Below are positions 25,688 through 33,507 of a DNA stretch of 64,000 nt, piece by piece. The notes below the pieces were generated by a model, which was given only the letters and a program-made list of their open reading frames with translations, was not told the origin of the DNA and searched no databases. A program made the position numbers and the translations under genes. Within the stretch, counting starts at the first letter, position 1; each line of letters opens with the position of its first letter. The DNA is from CAZOVB01 sp964583095 (lineage in GTDB: Bacteria; Planctomycetota; Phycisphaerae; SM23-33): positions 1 through 64,000 of the forward strand of contig CAZOVB010000021.1 of assembly GCA_964583095.1 (NCBI GenBank). The letters are read 5' to 3'.

Positions 25688-27031
25688 TCAGACGGGTTGC
25701 TCTACATCGATCCAGCAGTACTCCTGGTAGGCCATGCGCATCTTCTCCAGGGCCTCTGCATGGTCGGGATCGTCGGCGAAGTTCCGCGTCTCGAACGGAT
25801 CCAGTTCCAGGTCGTAGAGCTGCTCGGCGTTCTTGCCGAAGTGGCACATGACGTACTTATACCGCTGTTCCACGACCCCGAAACCGACCTGGCTCTCCAG
25901 TTGAAGGTGCTCTCGCCATGGGGCTTTGTCGCCCTGCTCCAGCAGCGGTCGGATACTTCGGCCCAGAAGATCTTCGGGGACTTTGGCCCCGGCGTAATCG
26001 CAGACGGTCGGCAGCAGATCCAGGCCGTTGCTGATCATGTGGGTCGTATCCACTTTGCCTTTGGGTCCCCCTGGAGCGCTGACGATGAAGGGAATCCGGG
26101 TCGCCTCGTCGTAGTGACAGTCCTTGTGCTCGAGTTTGTGGGATCCGTCGTGGTCCCCGTGGTCGCTGGTGAAAATAACGATGGTGTTGTCTGCGTACTT
26201 GCTGGCTTCGAGGGCTTCCATGACCCGGCCGATCTGGCCGTCAACGCGCTCGGTGAGCCGATGGTAGGCCCAGCGGTGCAGGCGCCATTGCTCATCGGAC
26301 CAGTTGTCCCGGGCATTGCCGCGGAACCTTCGCTCCTGGCCTAGGTATCCAACGGCTTCGGGCTCAGCCTCCTGCGGATGGAAGTTCTCCGGCAGCGGCG
26401 GACAAAACTCGTTCCAGAACGTCTCGTCGTCCACACCTTCGGGACGCTTGAGAGCGTCGTCCAATTCCGCGATTTCCTTCTTGCCCTTCTCAACGAGGAT
26501 CTTCTCGAAATCGCTGCGGACATGGTCCCGGATGGCCATGTAGCAGATGTCATGAGGGTTGATGAAGGACGCGACCAGGGCGAAAGGCTTGTCATGGTCG
26601 GCCTGAAGATATTCCTCGCACGCCTGGGCCAATCCGTCGCGCTCGTCCCTGCAGACCACATCGAAGCCGAGATCCTCGGCCCGCATCTTGGGCAGGTGCT
26701 GCTTGCCGGCGAAGTCGGCCTTGTAACCAGCCTCCTTGAGCAGCCACCCCATCCCTTTTTGGCGGATCCGCTCGGGGATCTCGTCGAGATGCTTGGAAGA
26801 GTTGGAGATCATACCTACCTCGCTTGGCATCCGCCCGGTAAACAAGCTGAAGCGGGAGGGAACACAGACGGGATTGGTCGCGTATGCGCGGTCGAACCGC
26901 ACGCCCTGGCGGGCGATTCGGTCCATCGCCGGAGTGCGGAGATAGGGGTTGCCGGCACAGCTCATCATCTTGTAGCTCTGCTGGTCGGTCATGATGAACA
27001 GGATGTTGAGACGCTGGGAGGGGGATGACAT
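25688..27031 (-). CDS. Formylglycine sulfatase
   Basis: A 447-residue type I sulfatase with the motif C56-V-P-S-R in PVCVPSRFSLFTGR. The N-terminal metal-binding LFIMTDQQSY and the central FTSDHGDHDGSHKLEHKD are present. There is no signal peptide. The start is at MSSPSQRLN with an AAAGGAG-type leader; the 24-residue extension is not needed. It converges with the sugar isomerase gene. With the other sulfatase it implies a sulfated substrate carried into, or degraded close to, the cytoplasm. An anaerobic- or FGE-type maturase is needed but is not in this window. Confidence 0.92.
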   Translation of the reverse strand: MSSPSQRLNILFIMTDQQSYKMMSCAGNPYLRTPAMDRIARQGVRFDRAYATNPVCVPSRFSLFTGRMPSEVGMISNSSKHLDEIPERIRQKGMGWLLKEAGYKADFAGKQHLPKMRAEDLGFDVVCRDERDGLAQACEEYLQADHDKPFALVASFINPHDICYMAIRDHVRSDFEKILVEKGKKEIAELDDALKRPEGVDDETFWNEFCPPLPENFHPQEAEPEAVGYLGQERRFRGNARDNWSDEQWRLHRWAYHRLTERVDGQIGRVMEALEASKYADNTIVIFTSDHGDHDGSHKLEHKDCHYDEATRIPFIVSAPGGPKGKVDTTHMISNGLDLLPTVCDYAGAKVPEDLLGRSIRPLLEQGDKAPWREHLQLESQVGFGVVEQRYKYVMCHFGKNAEQLYDLELDPFETRNFADDPDHAEALEKMRMAYQEYCWIDVEQPV

Positions 27032-27289
27032 CGGGAAGGCTCCTTTGAGGGCTTCTGGACAGAACGAAGACAACATCATACCCATGCCCAGCGGGACGTC
27101 CAAGACCCAAGGGGTCAGCAGGCACTGTTTATCCAGCCGATCGGGTAAGCCGGGCTTCGACGTTATCCATTTCCCTTACAACAACTTACACCTGACAGCA
27201 TCGGAGCGGATCCCCCTGGCAGATTCTGAAGGGATTTTTCCCGGCCTGGTTCGGCTCTGCTCCCCGGAAAGCCTGGCACCGGATTCCTC
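27032..27289. other. Intergenic region upstream of the sulfatase
   Basis: About 260 bases with no supported gene. It contains the leader of the minus-strand sulfatase. No clear promoter hexamers were found. It ends at the first copy of the duplicated terminator-like repeat. Confidence 0.4.
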
Positions 27290-27322
27290 AAGGCCCGCTG
27301 CAAACAGCGAGCCTTTCAGACC
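27290..27322 (-). repeat. Second copy of the tRNA-Asp terminator sequence
   Basis: These 33 bases are identical to 27605-27637 and contain the same hairpin (GGCTCGCTG/CAGCGGGCC on the minus strand). Here the run of T after the stem is lost, so termination would be weaker. It lies 315 bases from the tRNA-proximal copy. Confidence 0.7.
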
Positions 27323-27604
27323 TGGAGTGAGTGATAGAAGAGTTTTCGATGTTGAGCGTCAGCGAAGGGTGTCCTTTCAAGGACGGCGAAACAGGCAATG
27401 CCGTAGCATTGCTGATGCAGCCGGACGATGACAGGGCGCCCTGCAGGTAGCTCAAAGCGAAAAGAATTCTGTCACTCGCTCTAAGCCGACGTATTCGCTT
27501 CGCGGCGCCTCCGGCGTCGAGACCCGCAGTGCAGTGGCTCGCTGCGCTCGCCTCTGGCGGGTTCGAACCCCTCGCAGGGGTTCTTTGGAGGCCCGAATCG
27601 CAAA
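27323..27604. other. Hairpin-rich segment between two terminator copies
   Basis: Non-coding segment. The minus strand contains a perfect hairpin GAACCCC-TGCGA-GGGGTTC followed by GAACCCGCC, resembling a tRNA T-arm, then GC-rich short palindromes (GCGAGCGCAGCGAGC, GGCGCCTCCGGCG on the plus strand). An open frame crosses this segment and the tRNA on the minus strand but is a well-known kind of tRNA artefact. The segment may be a decayed tRNA or processed RNA duplicated with the terminator. Confidence 0.45.
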
Positions 27605-27633
27605 AAGGCCCGCTGCAAACAGCGAGCCTTTCA
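27603..27633 (-). terminator. Rho-independent terminator of tRNA-Asp
   Basis: Just after the tRNA on the minus strand, AAAGGC-TCGCTG-TTTG-CAGCGG-GCCTTTTT forms a stable stem (one internal mismatch region) followed by five T. It overlaps the repeat at 27605-27637. Confidence 0.75.
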
Positions 27634-27636
27634 GAC

Positions 27637-27710
<74 letters not shown>

Positions 27711-27723
27711 AAGTGGGTCCCGT

Positions 27724-27751
27724 AGTATACTCCCTGCCCGTTGGGAGTCAA
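27724..27751 (-). promoter_or_regulatory. Promoter of tRNA-Asp
   Basis: On the minus strand TTGACT (27751-27746), a 16-base spacer and TATACT (27729-27724) precede the tRNA 5' end by 14 bases. Both boxes match the consensus at five of six positions. Confidence 0.6.
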
Positions 27752-27789
27752 TGCCGATTCCTCGCGGGAAACGACATTTTTCTTACGGT

Positions 27790-28074
27790 CTAGAACAGAC
27801 TCCGCTGGCCGGGGACACTGCGGTAATCCTCCCAGGGGCACCGGCCGGCCAGGGCGGGCTCGGGCTCCTGGAGGCGCTGCCTTCTCCGGCTGCTTGCCTT
27901 GGCGGCCCGGGCCTGGCTGTTGCGGGTATAACCCGGGCGTCGACCCGATTCGCTGCAAACCTGCAACGCGCGGAGATAGTCCTGAAGGTCCTTTTCTTCG
28001 AAGCGGGCCAGGAAGGCCGGCTCCGCGGTGGAGTTGAAAAGGAGGATTTCGTCGATCAGTTCTCTCTTGGTCAT
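27790..28074 (-). CDS. Small conserved-looking protein, unknown function
   Basis: A 94-residue protein of unknown function. The N-terminal 35 residues (MTKRELIDEILLFNSTAEPA, then FLARFEEKDLQDYLRALQ) are amphipathic helices with acidic/basic pattern. The rest is Arg/Ser/Ala-rich, basic and probably disordered. AGGGAAGTGAC precedes the ATG. It is divergent from the methyltransferase gene and lies 79 bases upstream of the tRNA-Asp 5' end. The distinct start signal and ordered N-terminus make it more likely real than a shadow frame. Confidence 0.6.
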   Translation of the reverse strand: MTKRELIDEILLFNSTAEPAFLARFEEKDLQDYLRALQVCSESGRRPGYTRNSQARAAKASSRRRQRLQEPEPALAGRCPWEDYRSVPGQRSLF

Positions 28075-28179
28075 GTCACTTCCCTGCTGTCTTCCGATTG
28101 CGTCCTTGCCTGCGGTGTTTCTCTTATCGGCGCCGGCCCGCTGTCGGCTCCAGCCTCGAACACGCCTTTGGGTGCTCTC

Positions 28180-28209
28180 TGGTCATAGCCCCCATCCATC
28201 GGGTATACT
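28180..28209 (+). promoter_or_regulatory. Candidate promoter of the methyltransferase-LarA-phosphatase unit
   Basis: TGGTCA (28180-28185), an 18-base spacer and TATACT (28204-28209) lie 35 bases before the methyltransferase ATG. The leader between them is AC-rich and has no strong Shine-Dalgarno sequence. Confidence 0.4.
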
Positions 28210-28244
28210 CACACCCAACGCAACCACAACAAACTGGACACTCC

Positions 28245-29096
28245 ATGGATAACTGGACACAAGACATAGAGTTCGAACGCCCGGGCCCCGTTGCAAGGGC
28301 GATGAAAAAAATATTGATCAACCCCATGGCCAACTACATGCCGGCCGGCTTTCTCAAGGCAATGCTGCGATTCGGCAAGAGCGAACTGGCCGCAGCCAAC
28401 TGGAAAGATCCCGGCGGGTGGAGAAGCATGGTCATCAGCTACGAGGGCAATCCCACCCAGATCGCCGACAAGATCCTCGTCGGAGGCGGGACCATCCCCA
28501 CTGCTCTGAGAAACCGCAGGCGACTGGGTGCCCGAATCCTCGCCCGACTCATCGACCAGAGCCAGGACGATCCGGCCCACGTGCTCTGCCTCGGGGCCGG
28601 GCCCGGCCAGATCGTCATGCCCGCCATGCTCGAAGCCGAGAAGGACAGCTACGCCACCCTGGTGGATCTGAGCAACGATGCCTTCGAATACGGCCGGGAA
28701 AAGGCCCGCCGGTTCGGCCTCTCCGAGAGGGTCCGCTTCGTACAGGGCGATGTGCGGGATATTCACGACCATCTCGACAGGCCCCCTTCGGTGGTCAAGA
28801 TGCTGGGCATCTGCGAGTACCTCGAGGACGACCAGATCATCGCTATCGCCGGCGCCGCTGCCGACGTCATGCCTCCCAACGCTCCTTTGGTTTTCAATTC
28901 GCTTTCCCGGAGGCACGGCACCGATCGGTTTTTCCGGCGGGTGTTCGGGCTCCACATGATCCACCGGAGTCGCGAGGAACTCGAAGAGCTCATGCGACAA
29001 GCGAACCTGGGAGACTTCACAGCGTTTGCCGAGCCGCTTGGCGTGTACAATGTGGTTATCGGCAGGCGCCAGGATCCCAACTCCAGCAGAGGCTGA
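28245..29096 (+). CDS. SAM-dependent methyltransferase
   Basis: A 283-residue class I methyltransferase. VLCLGAGPGQIVMPAM near residues 110-125 is the SAM-binding motif I, followed by TLVDLSNDAFEYGREKA and VRFVQGDVRDI. The N-terminal 100 residues (with NPMANYMPAGFLKAMLRFGK and NPTQIADKILVGGG) are a helical substrate domain not seen in generic methyltransferases. It may belong to the Methyltransf_20 (PF12147) group, which is uncertain. It is 3 bases before a LarA-like gene and clearly in one operon with it. The substrate is unknown. Confidence 0.82.
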   Translation: MDNWTQDIEFERPGPVARAMKKILINPMANYMPAGFLKAMLRFGKSELAAANWKDPGGWRSMVISYEGNPTQIADKILVGGGTIPTALRNRRRLGARILARLIDQSQDDPAHVLCLGAGPGQIVMPAMLEAEKDSYATLVDLSNDAFEYGREKARRFGLSERVRFVQGDVRDIHDHLDRPPSVVKMLGICEYLEDDQIIAIAGAAADVMPPNAPLVFNSLSRRHGTDRFFRRVFGLHMIHRSREELEELMRQANLGDFTAFAEPLGVYNVVIGRRQDPNSSRG

Positions 29097-29099
29097 GCT

Positions 29100-30425
29100 A
29101 TGGCCAAGCTACGCTTTCCGGTGCACGAGGGCGACCTGTCCCTGGATTTGCCTTCCAACTGGCATCTCCAGAAGGTGGCCTCTCCCCAGCTTCGACCGGC
29201 CTGGGAGGACTGGCCCCAGCGGCTTTCGGAACTGCTTTCCAGTCGATCCGGCGGCGAGTCGTTTACCCAGCTTCTTAGCCGCCACCGCGACGACCCGATC
29301 ATCCTGGTCGTCGAGGACATCACCCGCCACAGCCCCATTGAGAGCATACTCAATGTCCTGATGCCCGAAATCCAGCATGCCGGAATCGAGGATGAGCAGT
29401 TGGAGGTGCTCTTCGCCGTCGGCATGCACCCGGAGATGACCACCTCCCAGGCCCAGGAGAAACTCGGCGTCTGGGCGACCCGCCTCAAATGGCGCAGCAA
29501 CCCCTGGCGGAACCCCAAGGAATACGAAACGCTTGGCCAGTGCAACCAGGTCCCCATTGACCTGGATCGACGACTGGTACAGGCCCCGCTGCGTATCGTG
29601 ATATCCTCCGTCTCGCCCCACCTCCAGGCCGGCTTTGGGGGCGGAGCCAAGATGCTCCTGCCCGGTTGCGCTTCGCTCGAGTCGATCCGGCATCTGCACA
29701 GGCTGGGCCTGGCTCGTACTCCACGGCAACTGGTGGGTACCGACGGCATGACCAATCCGATGCGCCAAGCCATCGATCGGGCAGGCCAACTGCTTCAGCA
29801 GGCCGGCGGGAACGTCTATTCCATCCAGTTTGTCCTCGATGAGAACAACCAGCCCAGCACGCTGGGAGCCGGGCCTCTGGAGTCCACCCAGCGCATGCTG
29901 GCCAAGCATTGCTCGGTCGCCTGCGGCGTGCTGCTGGGCGAGCCGGCAGACATCGTCATCTCCAACGCCTACCCGCGGGATTTTGATCTGTGGCAGTCCT
30001 TCAAGGCTGTCGCCCATTCCCAGTGGGCCGTCCGCCCCGGCGGCGTGGTTGTCTGCGTTACCCAGTGTCCGGCCGGGAGAAACGGCATGGACCCGCCAAG
30101 CTGGCCTCTGAGCCCCAAGTGGACCCGCCGCGTGGTTCGATACCTCGGCAGTCACGCCCTGGCCTCGACTCTGACACGGCTCGTACCCCGGCTGGCCGGA
30201 GACGCCGCCTTCTTCGTCCGGCTGGCCATGCAGGCCATCGAGCGGAATTCCATCATTTTCGTCTCGCCCACGCTTCATGAAGAGGGGCCCTTCCCCGGCG
30301 TGGAAATCTGCCGGACACTGGACGAGGCGGCCGGGATCTGCGACGATCTCCTCTCGGTCGACAGGCCACGCGTAACAGCCTTCCCGATGGGGGGCGTCAC
30401 CTATCCCATTCCGCGTCGTCGCTGA
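29100..30425 (+). CDS. LarA-like nickel-pincer racemase/epimerase homologue
   Basis: A 441-residue LarA-family (DUF2088) protein. In lactate racemase of Lactiplantibacillus the pincer cofactor is bound through K184 and H200, with H108 and H174 catalytic. Here H110 (VGMHPEM), H174 (VSPHLQAG), K184 (GFGGGAKML) and H200 (SIRHLHRL) occupy the same places, so a nickel-pincer enzyme is likely. It should racemise or epimerise a 2-hydroxyacid or sugar-acid-like substrate; the real substrate is unknown. The cofactor genes larB, larC and larE are absent from this window. It lies 3 bases after the methyltransferase and 16 before the phosphatase. Confidence 0.85.
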   Translation: MAKLRFPVHEGDLSLDLPSNWHLQKVASPQLRPAWEDWPQRLSELLSSRSGGESFTQLLSRHRDDPIILVVEDITRHSPIESILNVLMPEIQHAGIEDEQLEVLFAVGMHPEMTTSQAQEKLGVWATRLKWRSNPWRNPKEYETLGQCNQVPIDLDRRLVQAPLRIVISSVSPHLQAGFGGGAKMLLPGCASLESIRHLHRLGLARTPRQLVGTDGMTNPMRQAIDRAGQLLQQAGGNVYSIQFVLDENNQPSTLGAGPLESTQRMLAKHCSVACGVLLGEPADIVISNAYPRDFDLWQSFKAVAHSQWAVRPGGVVVCVTQCPAGRNGMDPPSWPLSPKWTRRVVRYLGSHALASTLTRLVPRLAGDAAFFVRLAMQAIERNSIIFVSPTLHEEGPFPGVEICRTLDEAAGICDDLLSVDRPRVTAFPMGGVTYPIPRRR

Positions 30426-30441
30426 CGCGAGAAACCCGGCG

Positions 30442-31716
30442 ATGAGTCAACTGCACGAAAATCCCCAAGACCTTCAGCAGGTTCTGGAAGTAACCCGGGC
30501 GATGGCGGCCACCACCGACCTGGACGAGCTTCTGGCCCTGCTGGTCGACAAGAGCCTCTCGCTTCTCCAGGCGGAGAGGGCCTCTGTCTTCCTCTACGAC
30601 CGGCAAAACGACGAACTGGTTTCCCGCATCGCCACCGGTGTCGACGAGATCCGCGTGCCGGCCAACCAGGGCATCAGCGGCGCAACGATCCAGTCAGGCC
30701 GAACCTTGCTGATTCCCGATGCATACCAGGACCCGCGGTTCAACCGCAACGTGGACCTTTCCACGGGTTTCCGTACGCGGAATTTGATCAGCACACCCCT
30801 GAGAGGACACGAGGGAGATCTTGTGGGCGTCCTTCAGGTGGTCAACCGGGTGGGAGGAGAATTCGACGAGCGGGACGTAGCCCTGGCCGAGACGTTCGCC
30901 GCCCAGGCGGGCGTCGCCCTGCAGCGGGCCAACCTGCTGGCACACTATCAGCAGAAACTCGTCATGGAGCGGGCGATGGCCTTGGCCAGGGAAATTCAGC
31001 AGGACCTGTTGCCCAAGAAGGTGCCCGAGCCGGCCGGTTTCGACCTGGCAGGCTTCACGCGCCCCGCCGCCCAGACCGGTGGCGATATCTACGATTTCTT
31101 CCCCCTGCCCGACGGGCGATGCATGGTCGTGGTGGCCGACGCAACCGGCCATGGGATCGGCCCGGCCCTGGTTGTCAGTGAAACCCGGGCCATGCTCCGG
31201 GCCGTGGCTCGAAAGGAAAACGCCCTGCCCGAACTCCTGGAGGGCGTGAACGCACTGCTCACCGAGGACCTCAATGCCTCCCGGTTCGTTACCTGTTTCG
31301 TGGGCATTCTGGATCCGGCCGACGGTTCGATCTCGTGCATCTCGGCCGGCCATGGTCCGATCATCCACTTCCGCTGCGAAGGCAACCACGCCGAAGAGGT
31401 CCCCGCCACGGGGATTCCCCTGGGCATCATGGCCGATGCGACCTATACCAAGGTCAACCGGTTCGTCCTGGCCCCGGGGGACGGGCTGCTGGTGACCACC
31501 GACGGCTTTACCGAAGCATGCAATCGCAAGGGCGACATGTTCGGGACCCAGCGGGTGCTCCAGCTTTGCCGGAAACTGCCCCGAAGCACCAGCATGGAGT
31601 GGATTCAGGCTCTTCGGGAAGAGGTGGAAGCTTTCTCGGAAGGCACAGCCCAGAAGGACGACTTGACGGCTGTGGCCATCCGTCAAAAAACGCCCGGAGA
31701 GTCCTCCGGAGCCTGA
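30442..31716 (+). CDS. GAF-domain SpoIIE/PP2C serine phosphatase
   Basis: A 424-residue cytoplasmic protein. A GAF domain spans about residues 12-165 (SVFLYDRQNDELVSRIA, then GISGATIQSGRTLLIPDAY). A linker helix with ERAMALAREIQQDLLPK leads to a SpoIIE-type PP2C domain at about 195-415 with metal-binding QTGGDIYDFF and VADATGHGIG, and KDDLTAVAIR at the end. Such proteins dephosphorylate anti-anti-sigma factors in partner-switching systems. No partner is encoded here. It is co-transcribed with the methyltransferase and LarA-like genes. Confidence 0.9.
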   Translation: MSQLHENPQDLQQVLEVTRAMAATTDLDELLALLVDKSLSLLQAERASVFLYDRQNDELVSRIATGVDEIRVPANQGISGATIQSGRTLLIPDAYQDPRFNRNVDLSTGFRTRNLISTPLRGHEGDLVGVLQVVNRVGGEFDERDVALAETFAAQAGVALQRANLLAHYQQKLVMERAMALAREIQQDLLPKKVPEPAGFDLAGFTRPAAQTGGDIYDFFPLPDGRCMVVVADATGHGIGPALVVSETRAMLRAVARKENALPELLEGVNALLTEDLNASRFVTCFVGILDPADGSISCISAGHGPIIHFRCEGNHAEEVPATGIPLGIMADATYTKVNRFVLAPGDGLLVTTDGFTEACNRKGDMFGTQRVLQLCRKLPRSTSMEWIQALREEVEAFSEGTAQKDDLTAVAIRQKTPGESSGA

Positions 31717-31791
31717 AGTTCCATCTGAAAACGAGCCTCGTCGCGGAGTCAACCACCGATTGCACCAGAGGAGTGATTTCTCAACGGGCTG

Positions 31792-32391
31792 TCAGTTGTG
31801 ATGCGTCAGCAGGTTCATCGCCTCGGTTCTCGTGGCGAGATTGCTCTTGAACAGGCCTCGCATCGCGGATGTCACCATCACCGCCCCGGGCTTCTTGACC
31901 CCGCGCAGCGTCATGCAGGTGTGGGTCGCTTCGATGATCACCGCAGCCCCCTTTGCATCGAGGGAATCCATGATCAGGTCGGCGACCTGGCAGGTCAGGC
32001 GTTCCTGGAGCTGGGGCCTTCGGGCGATCACCTCCACCACCCGGGCCAGTTTGCTCAGTCCAGCCACCTTGCCGTTGGGCAGGTAGGCGACGTGGGCCTT
32101 GCCGATGAAGGGCAGAAGGTGATGCTCGCACATGGAGGAAAACGGGATATCCCGCAGAACCACCATTTCGTCGTACTGCTCCTGAAAAACCACCTTGAGA
32201 TGCTTCTTGGGATCCTCCATCAGCCCGCCCATCAGTTCCTCGTACATCCGGGCGACGCGATCGGGGGTATTCTTCAGCCCCTCCCGGGATGGATCTTCCC
32301 CAATGGCGACAAGGATATCCCGGACCGCAGACCGGATGGCCTCGAGGTCCATTTTCTTGACTTTGCGTATCGGTCGACTCTTCTTGGGCAT
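31792..32391 (-). CDS. folE: GTP cyclohydrolase I
   Basis: A 199-residue FolE converting GTP to 7,8-dihydroneopterin triphosphate, the first step of folate and also of queuosine synthesis. The zinc ligands C88 and H91 (SMCEHHLLPF) and C159 (HTCM) are present, as are GLSKLARVVEVIARRPQLQERL and the end motif TRTEAMNLL. The N-terminal 13 residues are basic. It is the last gene of a short unit with queG, 44 bases after the queG stop. Either pathway could use the product; the adjacency to queG favours queuosine. Confidence 0.96.
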   Translation of the reverse strand: MPKKSRPIRKVKKMDLEAIRSAVRDILVAIGEDPSREGLKNTPDRVARMYEELMGGLMEDPKKHLKVVFQEQYDEMVVLRDIPFSSMCEHHLLPFIGKAHVAYLPNGKVAGLSKLARVVEVIARRPQLQERLTCQVADLIMDSLDAKGAAVIIEATHTCMTLRGVKKPGAVMVTSAMRGLFKSNLATRTEAMNLLTHHN

Positions 32392-32435
32392 CTTTGTTCC
32401 TTTGGCGGCGATTATAGCGATGGGCTCCGGCCTTG

Positions 32436-33467
32436 TCAGCCCCGTCGATGGGGGAAGGCTTCCAGTGCCCAGTCGACCCAGGGGGACAACTTTTCCATCC
32501 GCTGGGCCAGTTCCCGAAGGCGGCCCTCCAGGGAGGCATCGCCGGCCCGGCGGGCGGCACAGACCAGGTTCCTCATCATTGATTCGTAGCTGACGACCTT
32601 CAGGCCGCGCCCGGCCACAAATTCCCGGTATTCTTCGCGGCTCCAGGAAAGCATCTCTTCAAGGGCCGGCAACTCCACTCCCCCGGCCAGCAGCGCCTCG
32701 CAACCGGGTTCGAGTTGCTGATTATGCGGGCAGACTTCCTGGCATTGGTCACAGCCACAGATCCAGCCCTCCATGTTTTCGGCGACCGAGAGGGGAACGT
32801 CGGTCTCGCGCCCCTTGTTCCAGTAGCTGATGCACTTGCGGGCATCAAGTAGCCCCTCGGCGCAAAACGCCCGGGTCGGGCAGGCCTCGATGCACAGTCT
32901 GCACGAGCCGCAGCCTCCCGAGACAGGCGAATCAGCCACCAGGGGCAGGTTGGAGATAACTTCAGCCAGAAGCACGTAGCTGCCCAGGCCCGGCACGATC
33001 AGACAGCCATGGCGACCGATCCAGCCCAGACCGGCCAGAACCGCAAGGCTCTTCTCCATTACCGGGGCCGAGTCGGTGAAACATCTGCCCTCGAAATTGC
33101 CTGTCAACTTCGACAGATCCCCCATGAGCCTGTGGCCCATCTTTTTGAGGACCTTGTGGTAATCCCTGCCACGTGCGTAGCGGGCCACCCGGGCCTGAGC
33201 GTCGGGAGAATCTTCCTTTCCCGGCGCGTAGCTGACGGCCAGGCAGATCACACTTCGAGCCCCGGAGACAAGACAGCCGGGGTCTTCGCGAAGGTCCTGG
33301 TTTCGACTGAGATACCCCATCCGGGCCGAGAAGCCCGATTCGATCCATCGCGAGTAGTCGCGCAAGGTTTTGGCAGGCAATCTGGAGGCCGGGGCGATGC
33401 CCACCCGGTCAAAGCCCGCCTGGCGTGCCAGGCGCTTGGCGCGTAATGTCAACTCATGGCAATCCAC
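32436..33467 (-). CDS. queG: Epoxyqueuosine reductase
   Basis: This 343-residue protein catalyses the last step of queuosine synthesis, reducing epoxyqueuosine in tRNA, with a cobalamin and two [4Fe-4S] clusters. The first cluster is CGSCRLCIEACPTRAF, with its fourth ligand in the second set; the second is CGCDQCQEVCPHN. The C-terminal region (after about residue 270) is shorter than in E. coli because the HEAT-like part is small. It starts with GTG. Its substrates are tRNAs with GUN anticodons, including the tRNA-Asp(GTC) encoded near 27.7 kb. Confidence 0.95.
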   Translation of the reverse strand: MDCHELTLRAKRLARQAGFDRVGIAPASRLPAKTLRDYSRWIESGFSARMGYLSRNQDLREDPGCLVSGARSVICLAVSYAPGKEDSPDAQARVARYARGRDYHKVLKKMGHRLMGDLSKLTGNFEGRCFTDSAPVMEKSLAVLAGLGWIGRHGCLIVPGLGSYVLLAEVISNLPLVADSPVSGGCGSCRLCIEACPTRAFCAEGLLDARKCISYWNKGRETDVPLSVAENMEGWICGCDQCQEVCPHNQQLEPGCEALLAGGVELPALEEMLSWSREEYREFVAGRGLKVVSYESMMRNLVCAARRAGDASLEGRLRELAQRMEKLSPWVDWALEAFPHRRG

Positions 33468-33507
33468 GAGCCAAGTGTAGCGGCTCAGGCCCGGGGGACC
33501 AAACGTT

